A stretch of 64,000 nt of DNA. Origin: Skermanella stibiiresistens SB22 (GTDB lineage: Bacteria; Pseudomonadota; Alphaproteobacteria; Azospirillales; Azospirillaceae). The notes beneath the pieces were generated by a model. That model was not told the DNA's origin and did no database searches. It was given only the letters and a program-made list of their open reading frames with translations. The DNA lies in contig NZ_AVFL01000010.1 in the NCBI RefSeq assembly GCF_000576635.1, forward strand, positions 124,001 to 188,000, written 5' to 3'. Every line of letters starts with the position of its first letter. Position 1 is the first letter of the stretch. Of the stretch, positions 54,096-64,000 are shown one piece after another. Both the position numbers and the translations under genes were made by a program.

Positions 54096-55148
54096 TCACC
54101 CCTTCCCGTGCGGTGCCACGGGAGCGGCGGCGGCGCGCAGCATCTCGGCAGGTATCTGGCCCAGTGCCATCTCGACCGCGACGCCGCCGGCGAGCTTCGC
54201 CATGCGCGGCATGCCATAGACGACGCAGCTCTGCTCGTTCTCGCCGATCGTCCAGGCCCCGGCCGCCCGCATCGCCGCCATGCCCGAAGCACCGTCGCGG
54301 CCCATGCCGGACAGGATCACCCCGACCGCGTTGGCTCCCGCGACCTCGGCGACCGAGTTGAACAGCACATCGACCGACGCGCGATGACCGCTGACCGGCG
54401 GCCCATCGACGATCTCGCAGGAATAGCCGAACGCGTCCTTCCGCACGGCCAGATGGCGGTCGCCGGGCGCGATCAGGACCTCGCCCGCCGTCACCCGCAT
54501 GCCGGACTCCGCGATCTTGACGGTCAGCGCCGACTGCCGGTCGAGCCGGGCCGCGAAGCTCGGCAGGTAGAAGGCCCCCATGTGCTGCACGATCAGGATC
54601 GGAGGTGACCCTTCGGGCAGGACCTCCAGGATGTCACGGATGCGCTCCACCCCACCGGTCGAGGCCCCTAGCGCGATCAGGCGGCTGGTGGCACCCCGCG
54701 GAACCGGCTTCGCCTTGGCCGGCTTGGCGCGGGGCGGTCCCAGACGGACATTGGCCGCGACCTTCAGCTTGCCGATCAACTCGTCCCGGAAGTCGACGAA
54801 CCGCTCGCCCTCGGCGCCGTTGGGCTTGGCGACGCAATCGATCGCTCCCAGTTCGAGCGCCCGGACGGTGGCGTCCGCCCCCTCGCGGGTCAACGTCGAG
54901 ACCATGACCACCGGCATCGGCCGCAGGGTCATGATCTTCTCCAGGAAGGTCAGACCGTCCATCCGCGGCATCTCGACGTCCAGCGTGAGGACATCGGGAT
55001 TGGCGCGCTTGATCATCTCGCGCGCCTCGAATGGATCGGCCGCGTGCCCGACGACCTCGAAGCCCGGCTCGGCGGCGAGCGCCTCCGTCAGCATCCGGCG
55101 CATCAACGCGCTATCGTCCACGATCGCGACCCGGATCGGCTTGCCCAT
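54096..55148 (-). CDS. cheB: chemotaxis methylesterase CheB
   Basis: 350 residues. The N-terminal receiver (VAIVDDSALMRR, Asp in DVLTLDVEMPRMDG, Lys in CVAKPNG) is joined to the methylesterase/deamidase domain with the catalytic Ser in LIALGASTGGVERI, His in IVQHMGAFY and Asp in GVILSGMGRDGASGM. It removes methyl groups from MCPs when phosphorylated by CheA. The start is ATG 55148 rather than 55151 because of GGGGA spacing. The cheD stop lies immediately upstream. Confidence 0.95.
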   Translation of the reverse strand: MGKPIRVAIVDDSALMRRMLTEALAAEPGFEVVGHAADPFEAREMIKRANPDVLTLDVEMPRMDGLTFLEKIMTLRPMPVVMVSTLTREGADATVRALELGAIDCVAKPNGAEGERFVDFRDELIGKLKVAANVRLGPPRAKPAKAKPVPRGATSRLIALGASTGGVERIRDILEVLPEGSPPILIVQHMGAFYLPSFAARLDRQSALTVKIAESGMRVTAGEVLIAPGDRHLAVRKDAFGYSCEIVDGPPVSGHRASVDVLFNSVAEVAGANAVGVILSGMGRDGASGMAAMRAAGAWTIGENEQSCVVYGMPRMAKLAGGVAVEMALGQIPAEMLRAAAAPVAPHGKG

Positions 55149-55150
55149 CA

Positions 55151-55822
55151 TCAATCCCCGAACAACTCGATATCGCCTTCGACCGGCTTGTTTCGCAGGT
55201 CGGACATGAACCTCATCTCGCCGCGGATGGTGTCCTCGACCGCCTCCTGACGCAGCAGGCGGCGCATCACCTTGCCGGTGGCGGGAAAATAGTGGATGCG
55301 GCGCGCCAGCATGCCGCCCAGGTCCTGCGCCACCAGGCCAAGCCCCTCGGCCGCGATGAAGGCCAGCACGAACTCGGCGTTGCGGCGCCCGATCGGGTTG
55401 CTGCTGGCGATCACCTTGGCTCCCCCGAACACCTTGACCTCGAGCCGGTCCCGCCGACCGCCCCGCCGCAGGATCTCGTTGATCAAGCGCTCCATGGCGA
55501 CGCCGCCATAGCGGGCGGCGGCCGATCCCCCGTCGCTTCCGCCCGGCGCCTCGGGAAGCAGGAAGTGGTTCATGCCGCCCAGCCCCAGCACGGGATCGCG
55601 GATGCACGCCGAGATGCACGACCCGAGCGTCGTCACCAGCATCTCGTCGGGACGCTGGCTGATCTTGTGATCGCCCAGCAGAACCTTGACAGCGCGGGCC
55701 TGGAACGCCGGATGGAAGTAGCCCTCGTTCGGCTCCCCCGGATCGTGCTCCAGCACGGCTTGGCCCTTCAACCGCGGGCTGGGTACCGTCGAACTGGAGA
55801 GACGCCTCGCGACATGCTTCAC
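55151..55822 (-). CDS. cheD: chemoreceptor glutamine deamidase CheD
   Basis: 223 residues. The catalytic Cys is in MLVTTLGSCISACIRD and the His in GLGGMNHFLLPEA. FGGAKVIASSNPIGRRNAEFV is the conserved following block. It deamidates receptor glutamines and can interact with CheC/CheY. It overlaps cheR by 4 bases and abuts cheB. Confidence 0.94.
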   Translation of the reverse strand: MKHVARRLSSSTVPSPRLKGQAVLEHDPGEPNEGYFHPAFQARAVKVLLGDHKISQRPDEMLVTTLGSCISACIRDPVLGLGGMNHFLLPEAPGGSDGGSAAARYGGVAMERLINEILRRGGRRDRLEVKVFGGAKVIASSNPIGRRNAEFVLAFIAAEGLGLVAQDLGGMLARRIHYFPATGKVMRRLLRQEAVEDTIRGEMRFMSDLRNKPVEGDIELFGD

Positions 55823-56727
55823 GGCGCCACCTGATAGCTGGTCGGCCCCACCTGCCGAAATTGATCCGAGACGCCGTAGAGACTCTCCGAGTGACCGAGG
55901 TACAGATGACCGTCCTCACCCAGCAGTTGATGAAACTTGCCTATGACCTCGGACCTACCATACCTGTCGAAGTAGATCAGCACGTTGCGGCAGAAGATCA
56001 CATCGAATGGACCGCGCATCGGCCACTCCTCGAGCAGATTGAGCGGCTTGAAGGTGATCATCCGGCGCAGGCTGTCCCCCATCACCAGCATCGAGCGCGA
56101 GCCTTGCCGCTGTTCCGTGGTGTGCTTCGCCTTGATGGACGGTGGAATGGCGCTGGCCGCGTCGGCGGGGTAGATGCCGCGCCGCGCGGTGTCCACCATG
56201 TGGGTATCGATGTCGGTGGCGAGGATGCGCGCGTCCCACCGGGTGATGTCGGGAAGCGTCGTCGCCACCGTCATCGCGATGGTGTACGGCTCCTCGCCCG
56301 AGGAACAGCCGGCCGACCAGATGCGGAGCCGCGGCTTGCCCTCACCGGCCCGTCGTCGCTGGATTTGGGGCAACACCTCCGCGGCGAGGTGCTCGAAGTG
56401 ATGCGGTTCGCGGTAGAAGCGGGTGAGGTTGGTCGTCAGCGCGTTGACCAGCAGGCTGATCTCGCTGGTTCCGGCCTCGCTCGACAGGAAGGCGCAATAG
56501 GCGTCGAAGTCCGCCATGCCCAGATCCCGAAGCCGCCGGGCCAGCCGGGAATATACCATCTCAACCTTGTGGGTCGCCAAGTGGATGCCGGTCAGACGCT
56601 GGAGCAGCGCCGCGATCTGGTCGAAATGCGTCCGGGTGAAGTGGAACTCCCGCTCGCCGGTCGACCGGGACAGTGTTCGTTCCCGGCCGCGTCCAGCCGG
56701 CGCGCTCCTTTTGCCCACTTCGGTCAT
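55819..56727 (-). CDS. cheR: chemotaxis protein methyltransferase CheR
   Basis: 302 residues. An N-terminal helical domain (FDQIAALLQRLTGIHL) is followed by the SAM-dependent methyltransferase with NLTRFYREPHHFEHLA, IWSAGCSSGEEPYTIAM and DVIFCRNVLIYFD. It methylates MCP glutamates. The receptor encoded upstream ends in a Trp-x-x-Phe tether, the kind that docks CheR. A gap of 82 bases separates it from that mcp gene. Confidence 0.96.
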   Translation of the reverse strand: MTEVGKRSAPAGRGRERTLSRSTGEREFHFTRTHFDQIAALLQRLTGIHLATHKVEMVYSRLARRLRDLGMADFDAYCAFLSSEAGTSEISLLVNALTTNLTRFYREPHHFEHLAAEVLPQIQRRRAGEGKPRLRIWSAGCSSGEEPYTIAMTVATTLPDITRWDARILATDIDTHMVDTARRGIYPADAASAIPPSIKAKHTTEQRQGSRSMLVMGDSLRRMITFKPLNLLEEWPMRGPFDVIFCRNVLIYFDRYGRSEVIGKFHQLLGEDGHLYLGHSESLYGVSDQFRQVGPTSYQVAP

Positions 56728-56809
56728 CCCACCCCTCCCGCCAGGGAGCCCCCGCGCATGTCAGCGAATGTCATGAAATGCCGCTATCCGAAGACCGGAA
56801 AGCCCCATC

Positions 56810-59524
56810 TCAGAACTCCTTCCAGTCGGGATCGTCGTTGGTCTCGACCCTGCGCAACGTGGTCGCGTGGGCCGCGGCGCGCTTCGGCTCGGCCGGACGG
56901 CTGGCTGGGCGGGTGGCGACCCGCCCCACCGAAGCCGCCTTCCGCACGACGATGGGCGCCGGCCGCGATGAACCGCCGCTTTCGGCGTGGGCAAGCCCAC
57001 CGCTGACGCTGAAGAAGGAGATCAGCGACCCGAGATCATGGGCTTGCCCCTCCATCGAGCGGGCGGCGGCCGAGCTTTCCTCGACCAGCGCCGCGTTCTT
57101 CTGGGTCATCTCGTCCATCTGCGCGACGGCGCCGTTGATCTCGTCGAGGCCGTTCGCCTGTTCGGCGGTGGCGCGGGCGATCTCGGCGACCAGATCCGCC
57201 ACGCGGCTGACGCCCGCCACGATGTCGGACAGGGCGCCACCCGCGGCCCCGACCAGATCGACGCCATCCCTGACCTGCGTGTTGCTGTCGATGATCAGCG
57301 CCTTGATCTCCTTGGACGCCTGGGCCGACCGCTGGGCGAGCGTGCGGACCTCCTGCGCCACGACCGCGAAACCGCGGCCGGCGTCACCGGCCCGGGCGGC
57401 CTCGACAGCGGCGTTGAGGGCCAGCAGGTTGGTCTGGAACGCGATCTCGTCGATCACGCCGATGATGTCGCTGATCTTCTGGCTGGACCCCTCGATCCGG
57501 CGCATCGCGTCCACGGCGTCGCCGGCGACCTTGCCACCCCGGTCGGCGGCCGTCCGCGCGGTCGAGGCGAACTCGTTGACCTGTTTGGCGTTTTCGGCGT
57601 TGCTGCGAACCGTGGCCGCCAACTGTTCCATGCTGGCGGCGGTCTCCTCCAGGCTCGACGCCTGCTGCTCGGTCCGTTCGGACAGATCGAGGCTTCCGGC
57701 GGAAACCTCCCGGGCCGCCTCCGAGATGGCGGCGGTCGATTGGCTGATCCGGCTGACGATGTCCGAGAGCTTCTCCGCGGTCGAGTTGAAGTCGCCCTTG
57801 AGACGCTGGAACACGCCTTCGTAATCCTTCTCGATCCGCTGGGTCAGGTCGCCGTGCGACAGCGACCGCAACACGTTGGCGAGATCCTCGGCGACGGCGC
57901 AAACGTTCTCCGCCAGATCGTTGATGCCCTCGCTCACGGTCAGGAAGAAGCCGGTCTTGCCCTTGAGGTCGACCCGAGCCGAGAAATCGCCACGCACGGC
58001 ACCAGCCACGATGCCACTGATCTCCTCCTCGATCCGCAGCTCCTCGGTCAGGTCGCGCCACTCGATGATGGTGCCGAGACGCTCGCCACGCTGCCCGCTG
58101 ACCGGATGGGCGTTGACTTGAAACGTGTGACCGCCGGCCTTGGCGATGCCCTTGTGGCTGGAGGTCAGGCCACCGAGCAGGCGGCGCTGGTGGGAGGGAT
58201 CGCGGTGGAAGACGTCGATATTGGTGCCGATCAGGTTCTTCGAGTCGAAGTGCGGCAGGGATTTTCGCAGGTCGGTCTCGCAAGCGGCGAACATGGCGCT
58301 GATCGCGCGGTTGCAATAGACGATCTTGCCGTCGGCATCCGACATCATGATGTTGGCGCTGACGTTGTCGAGGCCGATCCGGGTCCGCACCGCCGCCACC
58401 GCCACCGTCTTGAAGGCGTCGACCGCGCGGGCCATCTCCCCCACCTCGTCCTTGCCGGTGGTGTGGGGCACCACGACCGCCAGATCGCCGTCGGTGAGAT
58501 CGACCATCACCTTGCGGAGCGCGTTGATCGGATTGACGATGCCGCGCGCGATCAGGTGGGCCGCCGTCATCGCGATCAACAGGGACACGGCGCCGAAGAC
58601 GATGGTGATCGTCAGGTCCCGCTTGACCGCCGCCGCCGTGGCGGCCTCGACCTCGGATTGGCCGCGCTGGGCCGAGAGGACGATCTCGTTGGCCTTGGTC
58701 GAGGTCGCCGCGCCGGCGGCCAGCAGGACGTCGTCCCTCAACCGCAGGATCTCGGTGTTGCTGGCGACGATCTCGGAGAAATCGGCGGAATACAGCTTGA
58801 TGCCGTCCTCCAGCGCCATCTTGGCTTCCCGGAGTTTCGGGTTGGTCAACAGGGGATCGAGGTCCTCCAGATGCCGACGCTGTTGGGCGACGTTATCGTC
58901 GAACTCGCGCTTGGCTCCCTGATCGCCCGTGATCAGGAAATGGTTCACCACCAAGCGGGCGACCAGCCAATGCTCCTCCGCCTCGCCGGCGGCGAACGAC
59001 GCCGGCAGTGCCCCTGCGGCGGCGGAGGTGTCCTTGATCTCGGTGAAGTGGCCGAAGATCCTCGCCGCCAGCGGTTTCATCCTGTCGCGCAGCAGCGTGT
59101 CCTGCCGGGTTCGAAGTTCCGTCAGCTTCTCGAAGCTGACGAAATAGCTGGAGGTCTGGGCCTCGATCTCGGTCACCAGCCGCCGCCGGACCGGATCGCC
59201 GGCCACCTGCTTGGCTTCGGCGATCCTGCCGCTCAGGACCCGCTCGAGTTCGTGGATCCGTGGAAGCAGCGTCTGATCGCCGGCATGGGCGTAGTCGCGC
59301 GCCAGGATGCGCAGGTTGGCCATCGCGGTCTCGATCTCCTTGGCCAGCCTGGCTTCGTTGGCGATCTCGCCGATCGCGTGGACATCGTCCCGCGTCGACA
59401 GCAGGCTGAAACCACCAAACCCGAACCCGGTGAGCAGGAGCGCGGCCATCAGTCCGAACGCGAGCCACAGACGCTTCATGATGCCGAGCCGAGCCATGAC
59501 GGGTTCCTTGTTCTTGGAGGACAT
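56810..59524 (-). CDS. methyl-accepting chemotaxis protein with PAS domain and CheR-tether
   Basis: 904 residues. TM1 is at ~18-42 ([19 protein letters not shown]), followed by a ~260-residue helical periplasmic sensor, TM2 at ~303-325, a HAMP ([21 protein letters not shown]), a PAS domain at ~385-500 ([18 protein letters not shown]), a second linker ([14 protein letters not shown]) and the signalling domain with [34 protein letters not shown]. The last five residues, DWKEF, fit the x-W-x-x-F pentapeptide that tethers CheR/CheB. It is the only receptor with membrane helices in the operon and is therefore its likely input. Confidence 0.93.
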   Translation of the reverse strand: MSSKNKEPVMARLGIMKRLWLAFGLMAALLLTGFGFGGFSLLSTRDDVHAIGEIANEARLAKEIETAMANLRILARDYAHAGDQTLLPRIHELERVLSGRIAEAKQVAGDPVRRRLVTEIEAQTSSYFVSFEKLTELRTRQDTLLRDRMKPLAARIFGHFTEIKDTSAAAGALPASFAAGEAEEHWLVARLVVNHFLITGDQGAKREFDDNVAQQRRHLEDLDPLLTNPKLREAKMALEDGIKLYSADFSEIVASNTEILRLRDDVLLAAGAATSTKANEIVLSAQRGQSEVEAATAAAVKRDLTITIVFGAVSLLIAMTAAHLIARGIVNPINALRKVMVDLTDGDLAVVVPHTTGKDEVGEMARAVDAFKTVAVAAVRTRIGLDNVSANIMMSDADGKIVYCNRAISAMFAACETDLRKSLPHFDSKNLIGTNIDVFHRDPSHQRRLLGGLTSSHKGIAKAGGHTFQVNAHPVSGQRGERLGTIIEWRDLTEELRIEEEISGIVAGAVRGDFSARVDLKGKTGFFLTVSEGINDLAENVCAVAEDLANVLRSLSHGDLTQRIEKDYEGVFQRLKGDFNSTAEKLSDIVSRISQSTAAISEAAREVSAGSLDLSERTEQQASSLEETAASMEQLAATVRSNAENAKQVNEFASTARTAADRGGKVAGDAVDAMRRIEGSSQKISDIIGVIDEIAFQTNLLALNAAVEAARAGDAGRGFAVVAQEVRTLAQRSAQASKEIKALIIDSNTQVRDGVDLVGAAGGALSDIVAGVSRVADLVAEIARATAEQANGLDEINGAVAQMDEMTQKNAALVEESSAAARSMEGQAHDLGSLISFFSVSGGLAHAESGGSSRPAPIVVRKAASVGRVATRPASRPAEPKRAAAHATTLRRVETNDDPDWKEF

Positions 59525-59550
59525 GAAAGATGATCCCTTCGCGGCTCCGC

Positions 59551-60093
59551 TCAGGCCAGGGCCTGATGCGGGATCTGGATATGGTTGGACGAGAGCTCTT
59601 CGACGGCGTCGCCGGCGAACAGCCGGGTGACGTCCAGCAGGGTCACCATCCGGTTCTCGGCGATCACCAGACCGCTGAGGTATTGCTGTTCGATCAGGCC
59701 GCCGTCGATGTCCGGCGGCGGCCTGACGGCGTCGTGGGCGACCGTGAGGATGTCGGAGATGGCGTCGACCAGGACGCCCCGCGTGCGCTCGCCGACCTGG
59801 AGGACGACGACGACGTGCCGCTTGGTGACCTCGGTCCGCCCTCCGCCGAAACGCGCGCGCAGGTCGAATATCGGGATGATGATGCCACGCAGGTTGACCA
59901 CGCCCCGGACGTAGTCGGGCATGTTGGGCAGCTTGGTTTCGATCGTCCAGCCGCGGATCTCGCGTACCGACAGGATGTTGACGCCGTATTCCTCGGAGCC
60001 CACCGTGAAGGTGACGTACTGCTCCTCGGCCGAGATCGGTCCGGCCGGGTGTCTCGATACGGCCGGCGGGGCGGCCGAGGGGATTTTTTCCAT
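59551..60093 (-). CDS. cheW: chemotaxis coupling protein CheW
   Basis: 180 residues. [22 protein letters not shown] and [26 protein letters not shown] are the CheW signature. It couples the receptor to CheA. A ~24-residue N-terminal tail precedes the domain. It lies between cheA (12 bases) and mcp (26 bases). Confidence 0.95.
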   Translation of the reverse strand: MEKIPSAAPPAVSRHPAGPISAEEQYVTFTVGSEEYGVNILSVREIRGWTIETKLPNMPDYVRGVVNLRGIIIPIFDLRARFGGGRTEVTKRHVVVVLQVGERTRGVLVDAISDILTVAHDAVRPPPDIDGGLIEQQYLSGLVIAENRMVTLLDVTRLFAGDAVEELSSNHIQIPHQALA

Positions 60094-60105
60094 CTCTGTC
60101 GAATC

Positions 60106-62304
60106 CTAGGCGGCGGGTAGCGCCGCTGTGGCGGCCACGCGGTTGCTGGTTTGGCGGCTCATGCCCTGGAGGCCGGCGATGTCGAGGATCAGCGCCACCC
60201 GGCCATCACCGAGGATGGTGGCGGCGGAGACCCCATCGAGACGCTGGAAATTGCTTTCGAGGCTTTTGATGACGACCTGTTGCTGGCCGAGCACCTCGTC
60301 CACGACCAGCCCCAGGCGGCCGCCCTCCTCCGTCTCGACCAGGACGACCAGACCCCTGGTCGGATCGCCGATCGCGTCGTCGATGCGGAAGAGCCGGTCG
60401 ACATAGACCAGCCGGACATAGTCGCCGCGGGCCATGATGACGTCGCACTGGTTGGCGACGCTTTGCAGGTCCGTCTTGCGCGGCCGCAGGCTCTCGATGA
60501 TGTTGGTCAGCGGCAGCACGAAGCGCTGCGAGCCGACCGAGATCACCATGCCGTCCAGCACGGCGAGCGTCAGGGGCAGCGACAGGACGAAGCGCGTGCC
60601 GACACCGGGCGTCGACTGCACGACGATCCGTCCGCCCAGGCTGGCGATGTTGCGGCGGACGACATCCATGCCGACCCCGCGCCCGGAGATCGCGGACACC
60701 GCGTCCGCCGTGGAGAAACCCGGCAGGAAGATGAGGTTGTCGATCTCCTCGTCCGACAGGCTGGCGCCGGCCGCGACCAGCCCTTGCTCGATCGCCTTCT
60801 GAAGCACGCGCGGCCGGTTGATGCCCCGTCCGTCGTCCGCGACCTCGATCACGATCCGGCTGGACCTGTGCCGCGCCGAGAGATGGACGGTGCCGCCCCG
60901 CGGCTTGCCGATCGCCTCGCGCTCGTCCGGCGTCTCCAATCCATGATCGATGGAGTTGCGGATCATGTGGGTCAGCGGATCCACCAGGTTCTCGACCACG
61001 GTCTTGTCGACCTCCGTGGTCTCCCCCGATGTGGCGAGCTGCACCTCCTTGCCGGTCTGGGCCGCCACCTCCCGCACCAGCCGCGGCATGCGGGCGAACA
61101 CCGAACGGACCTGCTGCGCCCGGATCGCCATGACGCTTTCCTGAAGCTCGCGGGTATGCCGGCCCAACTCCTCCAGTCCCGCCACCAGCTGCTGGAGCGT
61201 GCCGGGTGGCAGGTCGCGGAGCTGTTCGGTGATCATAGCCTGGGTGATGACCATCTCGCCGACCAGGTTGACCAGCCGATCGACCTTGTCGAGATCGACC
61301 CGGATGCTGTGGCCCCCCAGTCCACCGGAACCACCGCCACCGGAACCACCGCCACCGGAACCACCACCACCGGCGCCGCTCCCCTCGGTGGCACCCGGAA
61401 GGGCGATGGCGGGCGTCTGGGCGCCGTCCGCGCCATCGGGAACACCGCCGGGCACGCCGCCGGCGCCAGCGCCGTAGATGGTCAACTGACCGGGCGGCAC
61501 ATAGGGCATGTTCTCGGCGAACAGGCCAAACGCCTCGTCCTCGCCACCATCGGCGACGCCCGTGGTCTCGACGATGTCGATCTGGCAATCGTCCACGACG
61601 AACTCGAAAACGTCGCGGATCGCCGCTTCGTCCATGGCGCCCGTCAGCGCGATCTGCCAGAACAGGTACAGGCTCTCGCCGTCCAGGTCATAAAGCGGGG
61701 GAACCCGGCCCGTGTCGCAGACGATCTCGGCGTGGCCGAGGCGCTTCAAGGCCCGCAGCAGGAAGGCGGGCTCGTTGCCACTGAGCAGAAGGTCGCTCTT
61801 GGGCATGAAGTGGACGACGAAGCTGCGCTTCGCCTCGGCCGGCGCCGACGTCACGGTGGGCTTGGCCGGCTCCTCCAACACCCGCCGCGCGGCGGTCGAT
61901 GGCTTCTTCTGGAGAAACCCCGCGAGTTCGGCCGCCGACGCGTCGGCCAGCCCGGGCGGCACCGCGATGCCATCGCGGGCGCAGGTCAGCAGGCGCGCCA
62001 TGACATCGTTGGCCCGGATCAGGACATCGACCAATTCGGTCGTGAGGCCGATCTGCTGGGACCGGAGCCGGTCCATCACGGCTTCGAACTCGTGGGTGAA
62101 GGTCACCAGCGCCGAGAAGCCGAAGGTGCCTCCACCTCCCTTGATCGAATGCACGGCGCGGAAGACCGCGTTGATCTCGTCAAGATCGATGTTCTCGGGC
62201 GAGAGGCGCAGCAAGCCCGCTTCGGCGACCGCGAGCAGTTCCCCGCATTCATCGAAATACGTGACCTTGAACCGTTCGAGATCGTCCACGTACGAGCCTG
62301 TCAT
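60106..62304 (-). CDS. cheA: chemotaxis histidine kinase CheA
   Basis: 732 residues. The P1/Hpt domain carries the phosphorylated His52 in [15 protein letters not shown] middle region follows (~160-280), then a Gly/Ser linker of several GGGGS units, the dimerisation helices, the kinase domain ([30 protein letters not shown]) and a CheW-like P5 domain. It phosphorylates CheY (encoded 7 bases upstream) and the CheB receiver. All kinase boxes are intact. Confidence 0.96.
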   Translation of the reverse strand: MTGSYVDDLERFKVTYFDECGELLAVAEAGLLRLSPENIDLDEINAVFRAVHSIKGGGGTFGFSALVTFTHEFEAVMDRLRSQQIGLTTELVDVLIRANDVMARLLTCARDGIAVPPGLADASAAELAGFLQKKPSTAARRVLEEPAKPTVTSAPAEAKRSFVVHFMPKSDLLLSGNEPAFLLRALKRLGHAEIVCDTGRVPPLYDLDGESLYLFWQIALTGAMDEAAIRDVFEFVVDDCQIDIVETTGVADGGEDEAFGLFAENMPYVPPGQLTIYGAGAGGVPGGVPDGADGAQTPAIALPGATEGSGAGGGGSGGGGSGGGGSGGLGGHSIRVDLDKVDRLVNLVGEMVITQAMITEQLRDLPPGTLQQLVAGLEELGRHTRELQESVMAIRAQQVRSVFARMPRLVREVAAQTGKEVQLATSGETTEVDKTVVENLVDPLTHMIRNSIDHGLETPDEREAIGKPRGGTVHLSARHRSSRIVIEVADDGRGINRPRVLQKAIEQGLVAAGASLSDEEIDNLIFLPGFSTADAVSAISGRGVGMDVVRRNIASLGGRIVVQSTPGVGTRFVLSLPLTLAVLDGMVISVGSQRFVLPLTNIIESLRPRKTDLQSVANQCDVIMARGDYVRLVYVDRLFRIDDAIGDPTRGLVVLVETEEGGRLGLVVDEVLGQQQVVIKSLESNFQRLDGVSAATILGDGRVALILDIAGLQGMSRQTSNRVAATAALPAA
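61322..61377. repeat. 15-bp tandem repeats encoding a Gly4-Ser linker in CheA
   Basis: CCACCGGAACCACCG is repeated at 61322 and 61337, with a third nearly identical copy at 61352 and a partial fourth. On the coding strand this gives consecutive GGGGS units between the CheA middle region and the dimerisation helices. The copy number could change by slippage without shifting the frame. Confidence 0.8.
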
Positions 62305-62311
62305 GGCCGGC

Positions 62312-62677
62312 TCAGCCCATGACCTTTTGCACGACCTGGATCAGCTTTCCCGGGTTGAACGGCTTCACGATCCAGCCGGTCGCCCCGGCGGCGCGGCCTT
62401 CCTGCTTCTTGGCGTCGTCCGATTCGGTCGTGAGCATCAGGATCGGCACGGTGCGATGGCCACCGCCGGCCCGAACCTTCCTGATCAGGCTGATGCCGTC
62501 CATGTTCGGCATGTTGAGGTCGGCCAGTATCAGATCGACCTTGTTGCTCGCCAGGACGACCAGCGCCTGCTGCCCATCGATCGCCTCGACGACGTCGAAG
62601 CCGGCACCACGCAGGGTGAAGGATACCATCTCGCGCATCGTCCGCGAGTCGTCCACGGTCAGGACCGTCTTCTTCAT
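62312..62677 (-). CDS. cheY: chemotaxis response regulator CheY
   Basis: A 121-residue single receiver. Acidic pair Asp9-Asp10 in LTVDDSRTMRE, phosphoacceptor Asp53 in LILADLNMPNMDG, Thr/Ser in MLTTESDD and Lys in WIVKPFNPGKL. The start at ATG 62677 is preferred because GGAG lies six bases upstream; a GTG four codons earlier is possible. It overlaps the STAS gene by 4 bases and precedes cheA by 7. Confidence 0.95.
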   Translation of the reverse strand: MKKTVLTVDDSRTMREMVSFTLRGAGFDVVEAIDGQQALVVLASNKVDLILADLNMPNMDGISLIRKVRAGGGHRTVPILMLTTESDDAKKQEGRAAGATGWIVKPFNPGKLIQVVQKVMG

Positions 62678-62997
62678 TTCAGGCTCCACTCCTTAAGCCA
62701 GCCGGACAGGCCCAGATCCGCGCACATGTCGGTCAACACGTCGGACGGCGCCGCGATGGCGAACCGCTGCCCCGACCGGTCCGCGTGCGCCGTCGCAGCC
62801 ACGAGCGCCTGGACGGCGGCCGTGCTCGCCCGCTCCACCGTCGCGGCGATCACGACGATGTCGGAATATTCGCTGAAAGCCGCCCGCAGGCTTTCCACCA
62901 GGGACGCCGCCACGGGAAGATCGAGATCGTCCGGCAAGCTGAGGGTGGCCTTGCCAGCCTCGTTCTCCGAATGGATCAGGGGCAACAAATCCGCCAC
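62674..62997 (-). CDS. STAS domain protein of the che operon
   Basis: A 107-residue STAS-like protein starting at GTG 62997. SLPDDLDLPVAASLVESLRAAF and ERASTAAVQALVAA match the STAS fold, with Ser/Thr at the position phosphorylated in anti-sigma antagonists. It opens the che operon and is translationally coupled to cheY (ATGA). Its presence beside a second STAS at 52512 suggests that Che and partner-switching components communicate. Upstream, 217 bases to the mug gene contain an AT-rich block where the operon promoter is expected, but no convincing boxes were found. Confidence 0.82.
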   Translation of the reverse strand: MADLLPLIHSENEAGKATLSLPDDLDLPVAASLVESLRAAFSEYSDIVVIAATVERASTAAVQALVAATAHADRSGQRFAIAAPSDVLTDMCADLGLSGWLKEWSLK

Positions 62998-63214
62998 GTC
63001 TCATCTACCCCCTGGCGCGGTCGTGACATCCGGTCCGATCCACGATCGGGCCAAAGTCACTGGCGATCCGCGAAAATCAATTTATCTCAAAATTCATTAA
63101 ACCCTGAGATGTGTGCCGACATTCATCCGGCTGACCTGTTACCAGAACGTTTGGCGTAGGTCCACCATCAAATAACCCAAAAGATGTATATCCAATGAAG
63201 GCGCGGCTTTTGAC

Positions 63215-63733
63215 TCAGCCGCTCCACGCGCCTCGGAGGACGCGGCGTCGAGCGACGAAGTCGCCCAACTCGCGCCAGGGTCCCTCGTCCCAAAAAACCG
63301 AGGCCCGCCCGGATGGCGATGGCACGATGAAGATGACCGCGCCGCATAGGGTTTCCTCCTGACGGCCATAAGCGACGGTGGCGCGTCGGAAGAAGGTCTT
63401 GCCGGCGTTCTTGCTGTCGAAGGCTACGGCGGCGGGCCGATACCTGGCGATCTTCTCCGTGAATCCAGCGACGTCGAAGGCCTGCTTGGTCAATTCGTGA
63501 TCGCTGCCCCATTCGGTCTTGCACAGATCGGTCAAACCCAGGCCGTGGTTCAGGACGTCGGCGTATTCATGGGGTCTCATCAGGCGTGGCGTCAGGCCGA
63601 CCAGATGGAGCGTCGGCCAGAATTTATTGCCAGGCTTGGCGTAGTAGGCACCGGCCTGCTTCGACGCGCGGCTGGGTGCGGTGCCACACAGCACCAGGTC
63701 CAGATCGGGAGCCAGGACATCGGGCAGAATCAC
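63215..63733 (-). CDS. mug: mismatch-specific DNA glycosylase Mug (G:T/U)
   Basis: 172 residues of the uracil-DNA glycosylase superfamily, family 2. LVLCGTAPSRASKQAGAYYA (motif A), NKFWPTL and FIVPSPSGRASVF (motif B) are characteristic. It excises uracil, thymine or ethenocytosine opposite guanine. The start is a GTG at 63733 without a strong ribosome-binding site, so a slightly different start is possible. It is a single gene between the che operon and the divergent response regulator. Confidence 0.9.
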   Translation of the reverse strand: MILPDVLAPDLDLVLCGTAPSRASKQAGAYYAKPGNKFWPTLHLVGLTPRLMRPHEYADVLNHGLGLTDLCKTEWGSDHELTKQAFDVAGFTEKIARYRPAAVAFDSKNAGKTFFRRATVAYGRQEETLCGAVIFIVPSPSGRASVFWDEGPWRELGDFVARRRVLRGAWSG

Positions 63734-63875
63734 GGGAAGTGCCGAAAATCCCCAGGCCGATCATTGACGGCTTGGGCTAACTCAATCTTTCGGATATTCA
63801 CATAACCATCCAGGTAAGGTTTGAATAACTTTTTATGGTATAGCTGACTCAACTCGTACCTCGGGATTGCTTAGC

Positions 63876-64000
63876 ATGCGTATTCTGCTCGCCGACGACC
63901 ACAACATGGTTCGGGATGCGCTGAAAAGCTACATCGAGCGGCTGGAACCGAGCGCGGAGATCGTTTCGGCCGATAGTTTCACCACGGCTTTTCACGCCGT
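63876..64000 (+). CDS. NarL/LuxR-type response regulator, N-terminal fragment
   Basis: The last 125 bases encode the start of a receiver domain: MRILLADDHNMVRDALKSYI, then LEPSAEIVSADSFTTAFHA. The DDH and following VRD pattern is typical of NarL/FixJ-family regulators. The gene continues beyond the window, so the output domain is not seen. It is divergent from mug; the 142 bases between contain an AT-rich stretch (about 63820-63845) that may hold the promoter. Confidence 0.75.
   Translation, partial: MRILLADDHNMVRDALKSYIERLEPSAEIVSADSFTTAFHA

Overview
The window reads as a chromosomal segment of a high-GC alphaproteobacterium, probably of the Azospirillum/Skermanella branch of the Rhodospirillales. 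The evidence is the xseB-ispA-dxs-tlyA gene order, a CheZ ending in a CheY-binding peptide, a large chemosensory operon with a STAS protein, and strongly GC-biased third codon positions. No rRNA or tRNA gene, insertion sequence or integrase was seen. All product names come from reading motifs by eye; no database search was possible.

Layout. 1-19.5 kb is mostly housekeeping: an ExoD fragment, an AhpD-like protein, SppA, two large membrane proteins around tlyA, the dxs/ispA/xseB isoprenoid operon, a deacetylase, a TusA-like protein facing an SqrR/BigR-like ArsR regulator, a hybrid kinase, CheZ, pirin, glutathionyl-hydroquinone reductase, and WrbA divergent from a LysR regulator. 19.5-24.2 kb holds two coiled-coil proteins of unknown function that resemble alpha-pore-forming toxin subunits, an AT-rich gap, and a fasciclin-domain protein whose domain is split by a long insertion. 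24.2-33.2 kb is a TetR-controlled RND efflux pair, a SulP transporter, an MFS transporter and a secreted hypothetical protein.

33.3-44 kb is a complete type I-C CRISPR-Cas locus: cas3, a 1.2 kb gap, cas5c-cas8c-cas7c-cas4-cas1-cas2, and a 20-repeat array. The gap is the most interesting part of the window. On its minus strand lies a single degenerate CRISPR repeat that keeps the GTC start, a stem with a 5-nt loop and the exact 12-nt 3' end GTGGATTGAAAC. It has its own sigma70-like promoter and a following hairpin. Its spacer-like sequence matches 9 of the first 10 bases, mismatching only at position 6, of a site about 180 bp away. That site is preceded by TTC, the usual I-C PAM, and overlaps the -35 box of a plus-strand promoter. 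Downstream of that promoter is a GGAGG-led mini-ORF ending in tandem rare AGA codons. This is the architecture of a CreTA-type RNA toxin-antitoxin (or a crRNA-like Cas autoregulator), here in a type I-C locus.

44-49.4 kb holds an HMCES/YedK protein, an orphan form-II molybdenum hydroxylase large subunit, CysQ and a DUF455 ferritin-like protein. 49.4-63 kb is one long minus-strand cluster. It runs STAS-cheY-cheA-cheW-mcp-cheR-cheD-cheB-soluble MCP and continues into a partner-switching module (STAS, RsbW-like kinase, two REC-PP2C proteins). This suggests a chemosensory pathway wired to an anti-sigma-type switch. The window ends with a Mug glycosylase and the start of a NarL-type response regulator.
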